Shown piece after piece: positions 10,728 through 18,690 of a DNA stretch of 64,000 nt. Source of the stretch: CADEED01 sp035765415 (lineage in GTDB: Bacteria > Pseudomonadota > Gammaproteobacteria > Steroidobacterales > Steroidobacteraceae); assembly GCA_035765415.1 (NCBI GenBank), contig DASTXR010000126.1, forward strand, positions 16,102-80,101, read 5' to 3'. Position 1 is the stretch's first letter. Each line of letters begins with the position of its first letter. The notes beneath the pieces are model-generated. The model made no database searches. It saw nothing but the letters and a program-made list of their open reading frames with translations, and was not told where the DNA came from. Made by a program: the position numbers and the translations under genes.

Positions 10728-11279
10728 ATGCTTGTGAATCTCCGCGCATTGCTCGTACGTCTCATCGACATCGTACTGTTGCGCGGCGGGCCGGAGCAGT
10801 TGCCGGCATCGCCTGGCCTGCTCGCCATCGTCGTCCTGGTGAATATCGCCGTCTCGGCGATGCTCACCTCGATCATTCCGTCCGCGCCTTCCGGCCTGTC
10901 GGTGGAATTCCTCGTGGACGCCGCAGTGGCGCTGCTGTGGTTTCACCTGGCGTTCACGCTCGTCAAGAAGCGCGAGCGTTTCGTGCAGACGATGATCGCG
11001 TTCTTCGGCGTCTTCACGCTGTTCGTGCCCGTGTTGCTGCCGCTCGCCGTCACGCTGCTGCCCTACACCGCGAATCCGGATCCGGCGACGCCGCCGCCGG
11101 CGTTGCCGACGCTGCTCGGAGCGGCGCTCGTCATCTGGCTGGTGGTCGTGCTGGTGCGGATCGTGCGGGCCGCGTTCGAGTGGCCGTACTTCGCGGCCAT
11201 CGCATTCATATTCGGTCTCAGGATCGCCACCGTGCTGGTGTACGCGATGCTGTTCGGAGTTCCGCCCAAACCGGTTTAG
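10728..11279 (+). CDS. integral membrane protein of unknown function
   Basis: 183 residues with four or five predicted membrane helices: about 28-50, 60-80, 88-112, 128-147 and 152-172. The N-terminal 25 residues are polar and amphipathic (MLVNLRALLVRLIDI). The layout resembles YIP1-like or other small four-helix bacterial membrane proteins, but I cannot assign a family. It starts 45 bp from the divergent rnd start and ends 16 bp before mpl on the same strand, so co-transcription with mpl is likely. The ribosome site is weak. Confidence 0.6.
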   Translation: MLVNLRALLVRLIDIVLLRGGPEQLPASPGLLAIVVLVNIAVSAMLTSIIPSAPSGLSVEFLVDAAVALLWFHLAFTLVKKRERFVQTMIAFFGVFTLFVPVLLPLAVTLLPYTANPDPATPPPALPTLLGAALVIWLVVVLVRIVRAAFEWPYFAAIAFIFGLRIATVLVYAMLFGVPPKPV

Positions 11280-11295
11280 AGGCACAGTCCCCAAC

Positions 11296-12666
11296 ATGCA
11301 CGTTCACATTCTCGGCATCTGCGGCACGTTCATGGGTGGCATCGCCGCCATCGCCAAGGCCGCGGGCCATCGCGTCACGGGTTCGGACAAGAACGTCTAT
11401 CCACCCATGAGCACGCAGCTCGAGGCGCTCGGCATCGAGCTCATCGCCGGGTTCGACGCGGGCCAGCTCCAGCCCAGGCCGGACGTGGTGTTGGTGGGCA
11501 ACGTCATGACGCGGGGCGTGCCGGTCGTGGAAGCGCTGCTCGAGAGCGACATCCCGTACACCTCCGGACCCGAATGGCTGGCGCGCGAAGTGTTGCGCGA
11601 CGTTCACGTGCTCGGCGTTTCCGGGACGCACGGCAAGACCACCACGTCGAGCATGCTCGCGTGGATCCTGGAACACGCGGGCCTCACGCCGGGATTCCTC
11701 ATCGGCGGCGTGCCCGGCAATTTCCCGGTGAGCGCGCGGCTCGGCGGCCGCAGATATTTCGTCATCGAAGCCGATGAATACGACACGGCGTTCTTCGACA
11801 AGCGCGCCAAGTTCGTGCACTACCGCTCGCGCACGCTGATCCTCAACAACCTCGAGTTCGATCACGCGGACATCTACGAAGACCTGGGCGCCATCCAGAA
11901 GCAGTTCCATCACCTGGTGCGCACGGTGCCCGGCTCCGGACGCATCCTGTCCAACGCCGGCGACGAGAACCTGAAGGCCACGCTCGCGATGGGCGCGTGG
12001 ACGCCCATCGAAGGGTTCGCGCGTGCGCCGGGCGGCGATGTCACCTGGTCGCTCGACGTGCAAGAGGGCGGCGACTATTCCAAGTTCGTGGTGCTCGAAA
12101 GCGGCAAACCCGTCGGCACGGTCAAGTGGTCGTTGTTAGGCGCGCACAATGCCGAGAATGCGCTCGCCGCCATCGGCGCCGCGCGGCATGTCGGCGTGTC
12201 CGTGGCGCAGTCGCTCGCGGCGCTGGCGGAGTTCAGGGGCGTCAAGCGCCGCATGGAACTGCGCGGCGAAGTCCGCGGCGTCGCGGTGTACGACGACTTC
12301 GCGCATCACCCCACCGCCATTGCCTCGACCATCGACGGGCTGCGCCGCAAGGTCGGCGGCAAGCGCATCGTCGCGGTGCTCGAGCCGCGCTCGGCCACGA
12401 TGCGCATGGGCGTTCATCGCGACACGCTGGCGCCGTCGCTGGCGGCCGCGGATTCGGTCTGGATGTTCGCGCCACCGGATCTCGGCTGGGACGCGGATGC
12501 CGTGGTGGCCACGCTCGGCCCCAAGGGACGGCTGGCGCGATCGGTCGACGAGCTGGTCGGCGGCCTCGCGGCCCACGCCCAAGACGGCGACCAGGTGCTC
12601 ATCATGAGCAACGGCGGCTTCGGCGGTCTGCACGGCAAACTACTCGAGGCGCTGGCCCGAATGTGA
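11296..12666 (+). CDS. mpl: UDP-N-acetylmuramate:L-alanyl-gamma-D-glutamyl-meso-diaminopimelate ligase
   Basis: A 456-residue cytoplasmic Mur ligase that reattaches recycled tripeptide to UDP-MurNAc. The N-terminus (HILGICGTFMGGIAAIAK, GSDKNVYPPMS) is diagnostic of Mpl rather than MurC. The ATP loop is GVSGTHGKTTT (about 105-115), followed by EADEYDTAFFDKR and the C-terminal domain with FAHHPTA and LEPRSATMRMG. It works with peptidoglycan recycling and complements the de novo mur genes at the right of the window. The stop codon overlaps the next gene's GTG start (GTGA), indicating translational coupling. It contains one TTG-TTA-GGC word. Confidence 0.96.
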   Translation: MHVHILGICGTFMGGIAAIAKAAGHRVTGSDKNVYPPMSTQLEALGIELIAGFDAGQLQPRPDVVLVGNVMTRGVPVVEALLESDIPYTSGPEWLAREVLRDVHVLGVSGTHGKTTTSSMLAWILEHAGLTPGFLIGGVPGNFPVSARLGGRRYFVIEADEYDTAFFDKRAKFVHYRSRTLILNNLEFDHADIYEDLGAIQKQFHHLVRTVPGSGRILSNAGDENLKATLAMGAWTPIEGFARAPGGDVTWSLDVQEGGDYSKFVVLESGKPVGTVKWSLLGAHNAENALAAIGAARHVGVSVAQSLAALAEFRGVKRRMELRGEVRGVAVYDDFAHHPTAIASTIDGLRRKVGGKRIVAVLEPRSATMRMGVHRDTLAPSLAAADSVWMFAPPDLGWDADAVVATLGPKGRLARSVDELVGGLAAHAQDGDQVLIMSNGGFGGLHGKLLEALARM

Positions 12667-13247
12667 CAGAGACGAGCGTCATCGCGCTGTTTCCCCTGCA
12701 CACCGTGCTCTTTCCCGGCGGCCCGCTGCCGCTGCGCATCTTCGAAACCCGCTACACCGACATGGTCCGGCGCTGCATGCGCGAGCAGGCGCCTTTCGGC
12801 GTGGTGCTCATCCAGGAAGGCGAGGAGGCCGGCGAAGTGGCCACCACCGCGACCGTCGGCTGCACGGCGCGCATCGCCGATTTCCACACGCTGCACGACG
12901 GGTTGTTAGGCATCAGCTGCGTGGGCGACCGCAAGTTCCGCGTGCTGCGCGTGTGGCGCGCGAGCGATGGGCTCAACATGGGCGAGGTTTCGTGGCTGGC
13001 GGCAGAGCGTGAGCTGGTATTGCCGGAGCGCTACGGCCATCTCGCGACTACCGTCCGGCGCGCGCTCGAGGATCTTTCCGAGCACTACGAATACATCGAG
13101 AAAAAGTTCGATGACGCCGCGTGGATCAGCGCGCGCCTCACCGAGCTGCTGCCCATCGAGCTCGCCGACAAGCAGGCGCTGCTCGAGCTCGACGATCCCA
13201 TCGAGCGCCTCGACACGCTGCTGACGATCGTGCCGACGGAGGAATAG
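12663..13247 (+). CDS. LON N-terminal (substrate-binding) domain protein
   Basis: A 194-residue cytoplasmic protein starting at GTG 12663, which overlaps the mpl stop codon. The first ~110 residues match the PUA-like LON N-terminal domain (IALFPLHTVLFPGGPLPLRIFETRY, FGVVLI, GCTARI, GDRKFRV), followed by a helical second half (residues 115-190). It lacks the AAA and Ser/Lys protease parts of Lon, as is usual for this stand-alone family. Its role is unknown; substrate recognition or signalling is assumed from the domain. A perfect 38-bp-arm palindrome lies just after the stop codon. Confidence 0.88.
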   Translation: MTETSVIALFPLHTVLFPGGPLPLRIFETRYTDMVRRCMREQAPFGVVLIQEGEEAGEVATTATVGCTARIADFHTLHDGLLGISCVGDRKFRVLRVWRASDGLNMGEVSWLAAERELVLPERYGHLATTVRRALEDLSEHYEYIEKKFDDAAWISARLTELLPIELADKQALLELDDPIERLDTLLTIVPTEE

Positions 13248-13262
13248 CGGAATAGCGGTGCC

Positions 13263-13364
13263 GGAATAGCGGTGCCGGGCACCAAAAGTCGTAGTTGAGC
13301 GGATGCCGAAATAAACGCGAACGTTGGCTCAACTACGACTTTTGGTGCCCGGCACCGCTATTCC
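13263..13364. repeat. long perfect palindrome, second family
   Basis: Arms 13263-13300 and 13327-13364 (38 bp each) are exact reverse complements around a 26-bp spacer. Key words are GGAATAGCGGTGCCGGGCACC and CAAAAGTCGTAGTTGAGC (written as two overlapping parts of the arm). Partial copies of AATAGCGGTGCC flank it on the left and of GCTATTCC on the right. It lies between the convergent LON-domain and TraB/GumN genes. The sequence differs from the GGGGAC-type elements, so this is a different repeat family. Confidence 0.85.
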
Positions 13365-13379
13365 CCGCTATTCCGCTAT

Positions 13380-14294
13380 TTACCGCGACTTGCCCGCGGG
13401 GATCGCCACGGCCTTGTGGCCATGGCTGCGGAGCAGCGCAAGCAGGCCATCGGGGCCCACGAAATGCAGCGCGCCGACCACCACGAGATAGTCGCGCTCC
13501 TCGTTGAGAAGCGCCTCGATCTTCGGCAGCCACTGGCGATTGCGCTCGCCCAGCAAGGCATCGTAGAGCTCCGGTGACTTCGCGCGCTCCTTGATGAATT
13601 CCTTCTCGAGCGCGCGCAGGTCGCCGCTACGCCACGCGGCGATGAGCTTCTGCAGGTCGTCATTGAGATTGGGGGCGTCGTCCGTGGCGTCCAGCAGAAA
13701 ACGGGTCTGCTCCTCGAAGCTGCGGGCGTCGAAGACGCTCAACTGATCGATGACGGTTTCCAGCCCCTCGATGGGTTTGCCATCGGTGCGGGCTCGCTCG
13801 GTGATCTGCATGTCGATGCCGAGATTCGCGTCGAAGCCGGTCTTGCTGAGCGCGAACTGCGTCAGCACCAGCGCCGCGGCCCAGGGCTCGAGCTTGGCGA
13901 TGACGAGCTCGGGCACCTCGAGCTTCGCCGCGAGCTCGCTGATGCGCCGATACTGGTCCGCTCCCACCACGTCCTTGAGCGACTTGTCGGCGGGCAACGT
14001 GCCGTTCGTGGTGATGAACTTCACCGCGTCGAGCGGATTCATGTCGTCGAGATCGACTTCCAGCACGATGACTTCGGCCTGCGCATAGGCGCGATCGAGC
14101 TGCTCGGGAAACTGCGAGTGGCCTTTCGGCAGCGCATGCACCGAGCCTGCGAGGTACACCGTGTTGCGTGCACCTTTCATCGACCAGACGGAAGTTTCGC
14201 CGCGGGCATGCGCGGGTTGCACGCCCGATGCGAGCAACAGCAAGCCCGCGAGGCCGCAGGCGAGGCCTCGGGACATCGCTTTGGGAAAAATCAT
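13380..14294 (-). CDS. TraB/GumN family protein, exported
   Basis: A 304-residue protein with a signal peptide (MIFPKAMSRGLACG... cleaved after AHA at about residue 30). The mature part has the TraB/GumN signature: SVWSMKGARNTVYLAGSVHALPKG with the GxVH motif, VIVLEVDLDD, and the C-terminal ERN..W...I.......YLVVVGALHFVGPDGLLALL. The family is related to TIKI-type metalloproteases, with conserved Gly-x-x-His and Glu residues, but bacterial members are poorly characterised. The ATG at 14294 overlaps the cpdA stop (ATGA), so the two genes are translationally coupled. Confidence 0.87.
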   Translation of the reverse strand: MIFPKAMSRGLACGLAGLLLLASGVQPAHARGETSVWSMKGARNTVYLAGSVHALPKGHSQFPEQLDRAYAQAEVIVLEVDLDDMNPLDAVKFITTNGTLPADKSLKDVVGADQYRRISELAAKLEVPELVIAKLEPWAAALVLTQFALSKTGFDANLGIDMQITERARTDGKPIEGLETVIDQLSVFDARSFEEQTRFLLDATDDAPNLNDDLQKLIAAWRSGDLRALEKEFIKERAKSPELYDALLGERNRQWLPKIEALLNEERDYLVVVGALHFVGPDGLLALLRSHGHKAVAIPAGKSR

Positions 14295-15058
14295 GCCGCG
14301 GATTCTGCGGCAGTCAGGAAGTGCACGCCAGTGTCGATGGCGCCGTTGGAGTGGAGAGTCAGCAGCCGGTAGGCGGGCGGCTGGTCGTCGATGACGAACT
14401 GGTCGGAGCGCGGCTGGAACTGCGCGCACGTGGATGGGGTGGCGATCAGGCGCACATTGCGGCGCACACCTTCGAAGGCCTGGTGCACGTGGCCCCAAAC
14501 CACCGCCCGCACCTGCGGGTGGCTGTCGATGACCGACCAGAATTCATTCGCGTTGGCCAGGCCGACATTGTCGAGCCAGCGGCTGTTCATCGCGATCGGG
14601 TGGTGATGCAGGCAGACCATGGCGTGGCGCTGGCGCGCGCGGCCCAGCTCTTCGTCGAGCTTGGTCAGCATTTCGACGGAGATTCGCCCGCCCGCCTGTT
14701 CCGGCACCACGCTGTCGAGCAGCACGATGCGCCAGGCGCCGATGTCGGCGGGGCCGTCGAGGTCGAAGGGGCGCATCGCGAGCGCCTCGCGCATCTGCGG
14801 GACGAAATCATGGTTGCCGGGAATGCACAGTACCGGCTTGCCGAAACGCGAAAACAACCGCCGGAAATGTTCATAACCACCGGCGTCGTCCTGCACCAGG
14901 TCGCCGGTGACGAGGATGGCGTCGCACATGGCGAGGTGACCCGACGCGTCAGCGAGCGTTCGCTCGAGCGTCTCGAAGGTGTTCACGCCACGCAGCGTGC
15001 CTGCGGTGTCGCCAAACAAATGGGGGTCCGTGAACTGGATGACTCTGATGGCACTCAT
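14291..15058 (-). CDS. cpdA: 3',5'-cyclic AMP phosphodiesterase
   Basis: A 255-residue calcineurin-like metallophosphoesterase that hydrolyses cAMP to AMP. All metal motifs are visible: FTDPHLFG (D11, H13), VTGDLVQD, IPGNHDF, LHHHP and WGHVHQ, with the C-terminal STCAQF typical of CpdA. Length and motif order match characterised CpdA proteins. A GTGA-N6-TCAC sequence 37-50 bp upstream looks like a CRP-family operator, which would give feedback from cAMP to its own degradation. Downstream it is coupled to the TraB/GumN gene. Confidence 0.9.
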   Translation of the reverse strand: MSAIRVIQFTDPHLFGDTAGTLRGVNTFETLERTLADASGHLAMCDAILVTGDLVQDDAGGYEHFRRLFSRFGKPVLCIPGNHDFVPQMREALAMRPFDLDGPADIGAWRIVLLDSVVPEQAGGRISVEMLTKLDEELGRARQRHAMVCLHHHPIAMNSRWLDNVGLANANEFWSVIDSHPQVRAVVWGHVHQAFEGVRRNVRLIATPSTCAQFQPRSDQFVIDDQPPAYRLLTLHSNGAIDTGVHFLTAAESAA

Positions 15059-15092
15059 TCATTCGAACTCTACAAACATGGCGGGAGAGGGC

Positions 15093-15110
15093 CGGTGATG
15101 TACGTCACGA
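15093..15110 (-). promoter_or_regulatory. CRP/Clp-like operator upstream of cpdA
   Basis: GTGA (15095-15098), six bases, TCAC (15105-15108) form the core of a cAMP-receptor-protein site with correct spacing, 37-50 bp upstream of the cpdA start. Identification rests on the half-sites only; no matching -10 was fixed. Confidence 0.5.
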
Positions 15111-15313
15111 CATGCTGCATGGCCCTGTAACGTGGTGAACCAGGTCGCAAACCACCCCCGGAATAATGTGAATCGGCGTCGGCCAATAGCTACTTTCCGA
15201 AGATGTAACCGCTATCAAAACAATGGTAAATCGGACTCCGGATACACCTCGGCATCTTGGACTGCGGAATCGCGCTTGCGTGCCCGACGCGAGTGTTTAA
15301 AGTGTCGGCCCAC

Positions 15314-16033
15314 ATGAAGAGACCGGGCAAGAGTGATCCGAGCCGGCCGCGGGAAGACGGCTACAACTACAAGCGCGAGTTCTACCGGAGCTCGTCGGTT
15401 GCCGAAGACTACGACTTCCATCGTTTCAGCACGCCTGAGCGTCAGAAGCGCAACGTCCGAAAATGGGCCGCGATCCGCAAAGCGCTGCGCGAGACCACGG
15501 GCGTGCGGACCATCCTCGACCTGCCCTGCGGCACGGGCCGTTTCACGGGCGCGCTCGCGCGCGAAGGATTCGAGATCGTCGGCAGTGACATCTCGATCGA
15601 GATGCTGCACAAGGCCGCGTCGCTCGAACAGCAGAACCAGGCCCCGGGACAGCAAGGGCAGAAGTCAGCGATCCGCGGTTACGTGCAGGCCAATGCCGAG
15701 CACCTGCCGCTGCGCAGTGATTCGCTCGACTGCGTGGTCAGCATCCGTTTCATGATGCATGTCGATCCGGTCACCCGCGTGCGCATGCTGCGCGAATTCC
15801 ATCGCGTCTCGCGCCGCTGGGTCATCGTCGACTACCGTCACTGCTACTCCTTTCGATATCTGCTCACGCACACGTTCGGGCGGATCGGGATCGGCCGCCC
15901 GCCGCTGTCGCGCGTGTCGCGCAAGGAGCTCGACAAGGAATTCGCCGACGCCGGGTTCGCGATCCGCAGCGTCATCCGCGTGTCCGCGCCGCTGCTGTCG
16001 GACAAGTGGATAGTCCTCGCCGAGCGGGCCTGA
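15314..16033 (+). CDS. class I SAM-dependent methyltransferase
   Basis: A 239-residue protein with the Rossmann methyltransferase motifs: motif I LDLPCGTGRFTGALA, motif II VGSDISIEML, and YVQANAEHLPLRSDSLDCVVSIRFMMHV (motifs III/IV). The N-terminal ~40 residues are charged (Lys/Arg/Tyr rich). It resembles UbiE/Methyltransf_11 proteins that act on small lipophilic or other acceptors, but the substrate cannot be inferred. The start at 15314 (MKRPGKS) is chosen over an upstream in-frame ATG at 15257 because the intervening residues look non-coding. It is convergent with the Nudix gene and divergent from cpdA, separated by 255 bp that contain the CRP-like site. Confidence 0.8.
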   Translation: MKRPGKSDPSRPREDGYNYKREFYRSSSVAEDYDFHRFSTPERQKRNVRKWAAIRKALRETTGVRTILDLPCGTGRFTGALAREGFEIVGSDISIEMLHKAASLEQQNQAPGQQGQKSAIRGYVQANAEHLPLRSDSLDCVVSIRFMMHVDPVTRVRMLREFHRVSRRWVIVDYRHCYSFRYLLTHTFGRIGIGRPPLSRVSRKELDKEFADAGFAIRSVIRVSAPLLSDKWIVLAERA

Positions 16034-16043
16034 GCCTCGAAGG

Positions 16044-16514
16044 TCAGAGCAGGCGCAATTCGGCTGCGGGCGTGTCGAGGCCCGTCACGTACTCGTGCGT
16101 GGAACGAAGCCCGTCTTTCAGGCCGCGGTAGTTAACCAGCGCCAGCGCCTCCTCGAACGAGCACCAGCGCCACTCCGCGTGTTCCCGCGGATCGAGCCGG
16201 ATTTCAGCCGCGCCGACTTCCGCGGCATAGACGGCGATCATCTGCAGCGTCTCGAAGCGCCGGTTGTAGATGTTGTAGACGTGTTCGGCCGCCCAGATGC
16301 CCGTGGCGGCGAGACCGAAGCCGGCCAGCAGGCGCGTGATGGCCGGTACCACGCGTTCCGAGTCCTGCATGAAGCTGCTCGGGATCTGCCAGAACCGCCC
16401 GCCGTTGAAATACCGGTCCGCCTTGTACGGCGAGGTGTGGAGCAAGAGGTATTCCACCTTCGCAGGGGTCCGGCGGAACACCCATACGTCGAAAACATTG
16501 GAATCGAGCTTCAT
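16044..16514 (-). CDS. Nudix-fold protein with degenerate Nudix box
   Basis: A 156-residue protein with the overall Nudix fold: FDVWVFRRTPAKVEYLLLHTS, GGRFWQIPSSF, and a C-terminal EHAEWRWCSFEEALALV strand-helix. The canonical box G-x5-E-x7-R-E-U-x-E-E-x-G-U is not preserved: the segment reads FMQDSERVVPAITRLLAGFG, so the catalytic Arg-Glu and Glu-Glu pairs are absent. Such members are unlikely to hydrolyse nucleoside diphosphate derivatives and may bind ligand instead. The start at 16514 abuts the divergent tkt promoter region, which contains a palindrome at 16529-16546. Confidence 0.75.
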   Translation of the reverse strand: MKLDSNVFDVWVFRRTPAKVEYLLLHTSPYKADRYFNGGRFWQIPSSFMQDSERVVPAITRLLAGFGLAATGIWAAEHVYNIYNRRFETLQMIAVYAAEVGAAEIRLDPREHAEWRWCSFEEALALVNYRGLKDGLRSTHEYVTGLDTPAAELRLL

Positions 16515-16528
16515 GGGCGCGAACTGTA

Positions 16529-16546
16529 ATTGTCCGCCGGGACAAT
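16529..16546. promoter_or_regulatory. short palindrome between Nudix gene and tkt
   Basis: ATTGTCC and GGACAAT separated by four bases form an operator-like palindrome. The half-site GGACAAT recurs at 16602-16608, where it overlaps the tkt -10 box, so a regulator could contact both. The assignment is speculative. Confidence 0.35.
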
Positions 16547-16578
16547 GGCGCGTCCGGACGAGTTTTCCCGCATTCAGG

Positions 16579-16608
16579 TTGCCCCCGTGAGCCTGCCTGT
16601 CGGACAAT
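16579..16608 (+). promoter_or_regulatory. probable tkt promoter
   Basis: -35 TTGCCC (16579-16584), 18-bp spacer, -10 GACAAT (16603-16608), discriminator GCGCGCCC. Predicted start of transcription is near 16615, only about five bases before the ATG, so the mRNA would be leaderless or nearly so. Confidence 0.5.
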
Positions 16609-16619
16609 GCGCGCCCTTT

Positions 16620-18635
16620 ATGGATACCCCAACCACAACCCCCACCCGCCGCGCCATGGCCAACGCCATTCGCGCGCTCTCCATGGATGCCGTGCAGGCC
16701 GCTAATTCGGGCCACCCGGGCGCGCCCATGGGCATGGCCGACATTGCCGAGGTGCTGTGGCGCGACATCCTCAAGCACAACCCCGGCAACCCGAAGTGGT
16801 GGAACCGCGATCGCTTCGTGCTTTCGAACGGCCACGGGTCGATGCTGCTGTACTCGCTGCTGCATCTCACCGGCTATCCGCTCGAGATCGATGAACTGAA
16901 GAAGTTCCGCCAACTCGGTTCACGCACCGCGGGACACCCCGAGCGCGATCTCGAGATCGGCATCGAGACGACGACGGGTCCGCTCGGCCAGGGGTTCGCC
17001 AACGCCGTGGGCATGGCGCTCGCCGAGAAACTGCTGGCGGAACAATACAATCGCGATGGCGCGGCCATCGTCGATCACCACACCTACTGCTTCGTCGGCG
17101 ACGGCTGCCTCATGGAAGGCATCTCGCACGAAGCGGCTTCGTTCGCCGGCCACCTCAAGCTCGGCAAGCTCATCGTGTTCTACGACGACAACGGCATCAG
17201 CATCGACGGCAAGGTCGCGGGCTGGTTCACCGAAGACACGTCGAAGCGTTTCGAGGCCTACGGCTGGCACGTGGTGAAGAACGTCGACGGGCACGATGCG
17301 GAAGCGGTCGCCGCGGCCATCAAGAAGGCGCGCAACCGCAAGGATCAGCCGTCCATCATCTGCTGCAAGACCATCATCGGCTGGGGCGCGCCTAACAAGC
17401 AGGGCACCAAGTCGGCGCATGGCGAGGCCCTGGGTCCGGATGAAGTCGCCAATGCGCGCACCACGCTCGGCTGGGAATCGCCGCCGTTCGTGATTCCGGA
17501 TGACATCCGCAACGCCTGGGATCATCGCGAGGCGGGCGCCGCGGCCGAAAAGAAGTGGCTGCGCGTGTGGCGCCGCTACAAGCGCGAGTTCCCCGCCGAA
17601 GGCGCGGAGTTCGAGCGCCGCATGAAGGGCGACCTGCCCGCGGACTGGCCGGAGATCGTGCAATCGGCAATCGCCGCGGGTGCGGCCGTCACCGGCGCCC
17701 AGGCGACGCGTGCGTCCTCGCAGGCGGTGCTCAACGTGCTCGGGCCGAAGATGCCCGAGATGTTAGGCGGGTCCGCCGACCTCACCGGTTCGGTGAACAC
17801 CAGGCGCAAGGATTCGGTGGATCTCACTACCGAAAACTTCAAGGGCAACTACGTCTACTACGGCGTGCGCGAGTTCGGCATGACGGCCATCATGAACGGC
17901 CTCACCGTGCACGGCGGCTACCGCCCGTATGGCGGCACGTTCCTGGTGTTCTCCGACTACGCGCGCAACGCGGTGCGCGTCGCGGCCATCATGCACGCGC
18001 CGGTCACGCTGGTTTACACGCACGATTCCATCGGCCTCGGCGAAGACGGCCCGACGCATCAACCCATCGAGCATCTGGCGAGCCTTCGCGCCATGCCCAA
18101 CCTGCACACCTGGCGCCCCTGCGATGCGGTGGAGTCGGCGGTGTCGTGGGCGGCCGCGCTCGAGCGCAAGAACGGCCCGACGGCGCTCATCTTCACGCGC
18201 CAGGGCCTCGCCCAGCAGGCGCGCACGCCCGAGCAGTTAGTCGCGCTGCGCAAGGGCGGCTACGTGCTCATCGACAGTCACGGCCCGCCGGAAGCCATCG
18301 TGATCGCCACGGGCTCGGAAGTGGGGTTCGCGGCCGAAGCGGTCAAGGAACTGCAGGCCGCGGGCAAACGCGTGCGCCTCGTCTCCATGCCGTGTTGTGA
18401 AGCCTTCGACGCGCAGCCCGCGCCATATCGCGAAAGCGTGCTGCCGGCCTCGTGCACGCGCCGTCTCGCGGTCGAAGCCGGCTCCACGCAGTCGTGGTGG
18501 CGCTACGTCGGTTCGCAGGGTCGCGTCATCGGCATCGAGAGCTTCGGCGCCTCGGGCAAGGGCCCCGACCTGTTCAAACATTTCGGTCTGACCGCCGCCG
18601 ACCTCAAGGCGCAGGTCGAGCAATTGCTCGCCTGA
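16620..18635 (+). CDS. tkt: transketolase
   Basis: A 671-residue thiamine diphosphate enzyme of the pentose phosphate pathway, moving two-carbon units between ketoses and aldoses. It has the N-terminal ANAIRALSMDAVQAANSGHPGAPMGMADIAEVLW, the ThDP motif GDGCLMEG...N, the pyrimidine domain with YYGVREFGMTAI, and the C-terminal domain with GSEV. The ATG at 16620 gives a Thr/Pro-rich N-terminus slightly longer than in E. coli; it has no Shine-Dalgarno sequence but lies right behind a -10-like box. An ATG at 16656 is the alternative start. It heads a tkt-gap-pgk-pyk carbon-metabolism series. Confidence 0.96.
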   Translation: MDTPTTTPTRRAMANAIRALSMDAVQAANSGHPGAPMGMADIAEVLWRDILKHNPGNPKWWNRDRFVLSNGHGSMLLYSLLHLTGYPLEIDELKKFRQLGSRTAGHPERDLEIGIETTTGPLGQGFANAVGMALAEKLLAEQYNRDGAAIVDHHTYCFVGDGCLMEGISHEAASFAGHLKLGKLIVFYDDNGISIDGKVAGWFTEDTSKRFEAYGWHVVKNVDGHDAEAVAAAIKKARNRKDQPSIICCKTIIGWGAPNKQGTKSAHGEALGPDEVANARTTLGWESPPFVIPDDIRNAWDHREAGAAAEKKWLRVWRRYKREFPAEGAEFERRMKGDLPADWPEIVQSAIAAGAAVTGAQATRASSQAVLNVLGPKMPEMLGGSADLTGSVNTRRKDSVDLTTENFKGNYVYYGVREFGMTAIMNGLTVHGGYRPYGGTFLVFSDYARNAVRVAAIMHAPVTLVYTHDSIGLGEDGPTHQPIEHLASLRAMPNLHTWRPCDAVESAVSWAAALERKNGPTALIFTRQGLAQQARTPEQLVALRKGGYVLIDSHGPPEAIVIATGSEVGFAAEAVKELQAAGKRVRLVSMPCCEAFDAQPAPYRESVLPASCTRRLAVEAGSTQSWWRYVGSQGRVIGIESFGASGKGPDLFKHFGLTAADLKAQVEQLLA

Positions 18636-18690
18636 AGACGACAACGACTGCTTTCTTGAAACTAATTTCAACGCAAGGGGATTGGGACAG

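Noticed and set aside
15132..15317. 61-codon ORF upstream of the methyltransferase
   Set aside because: No ribosome site, low-complexity composition and overlap with the methyltransferase start.
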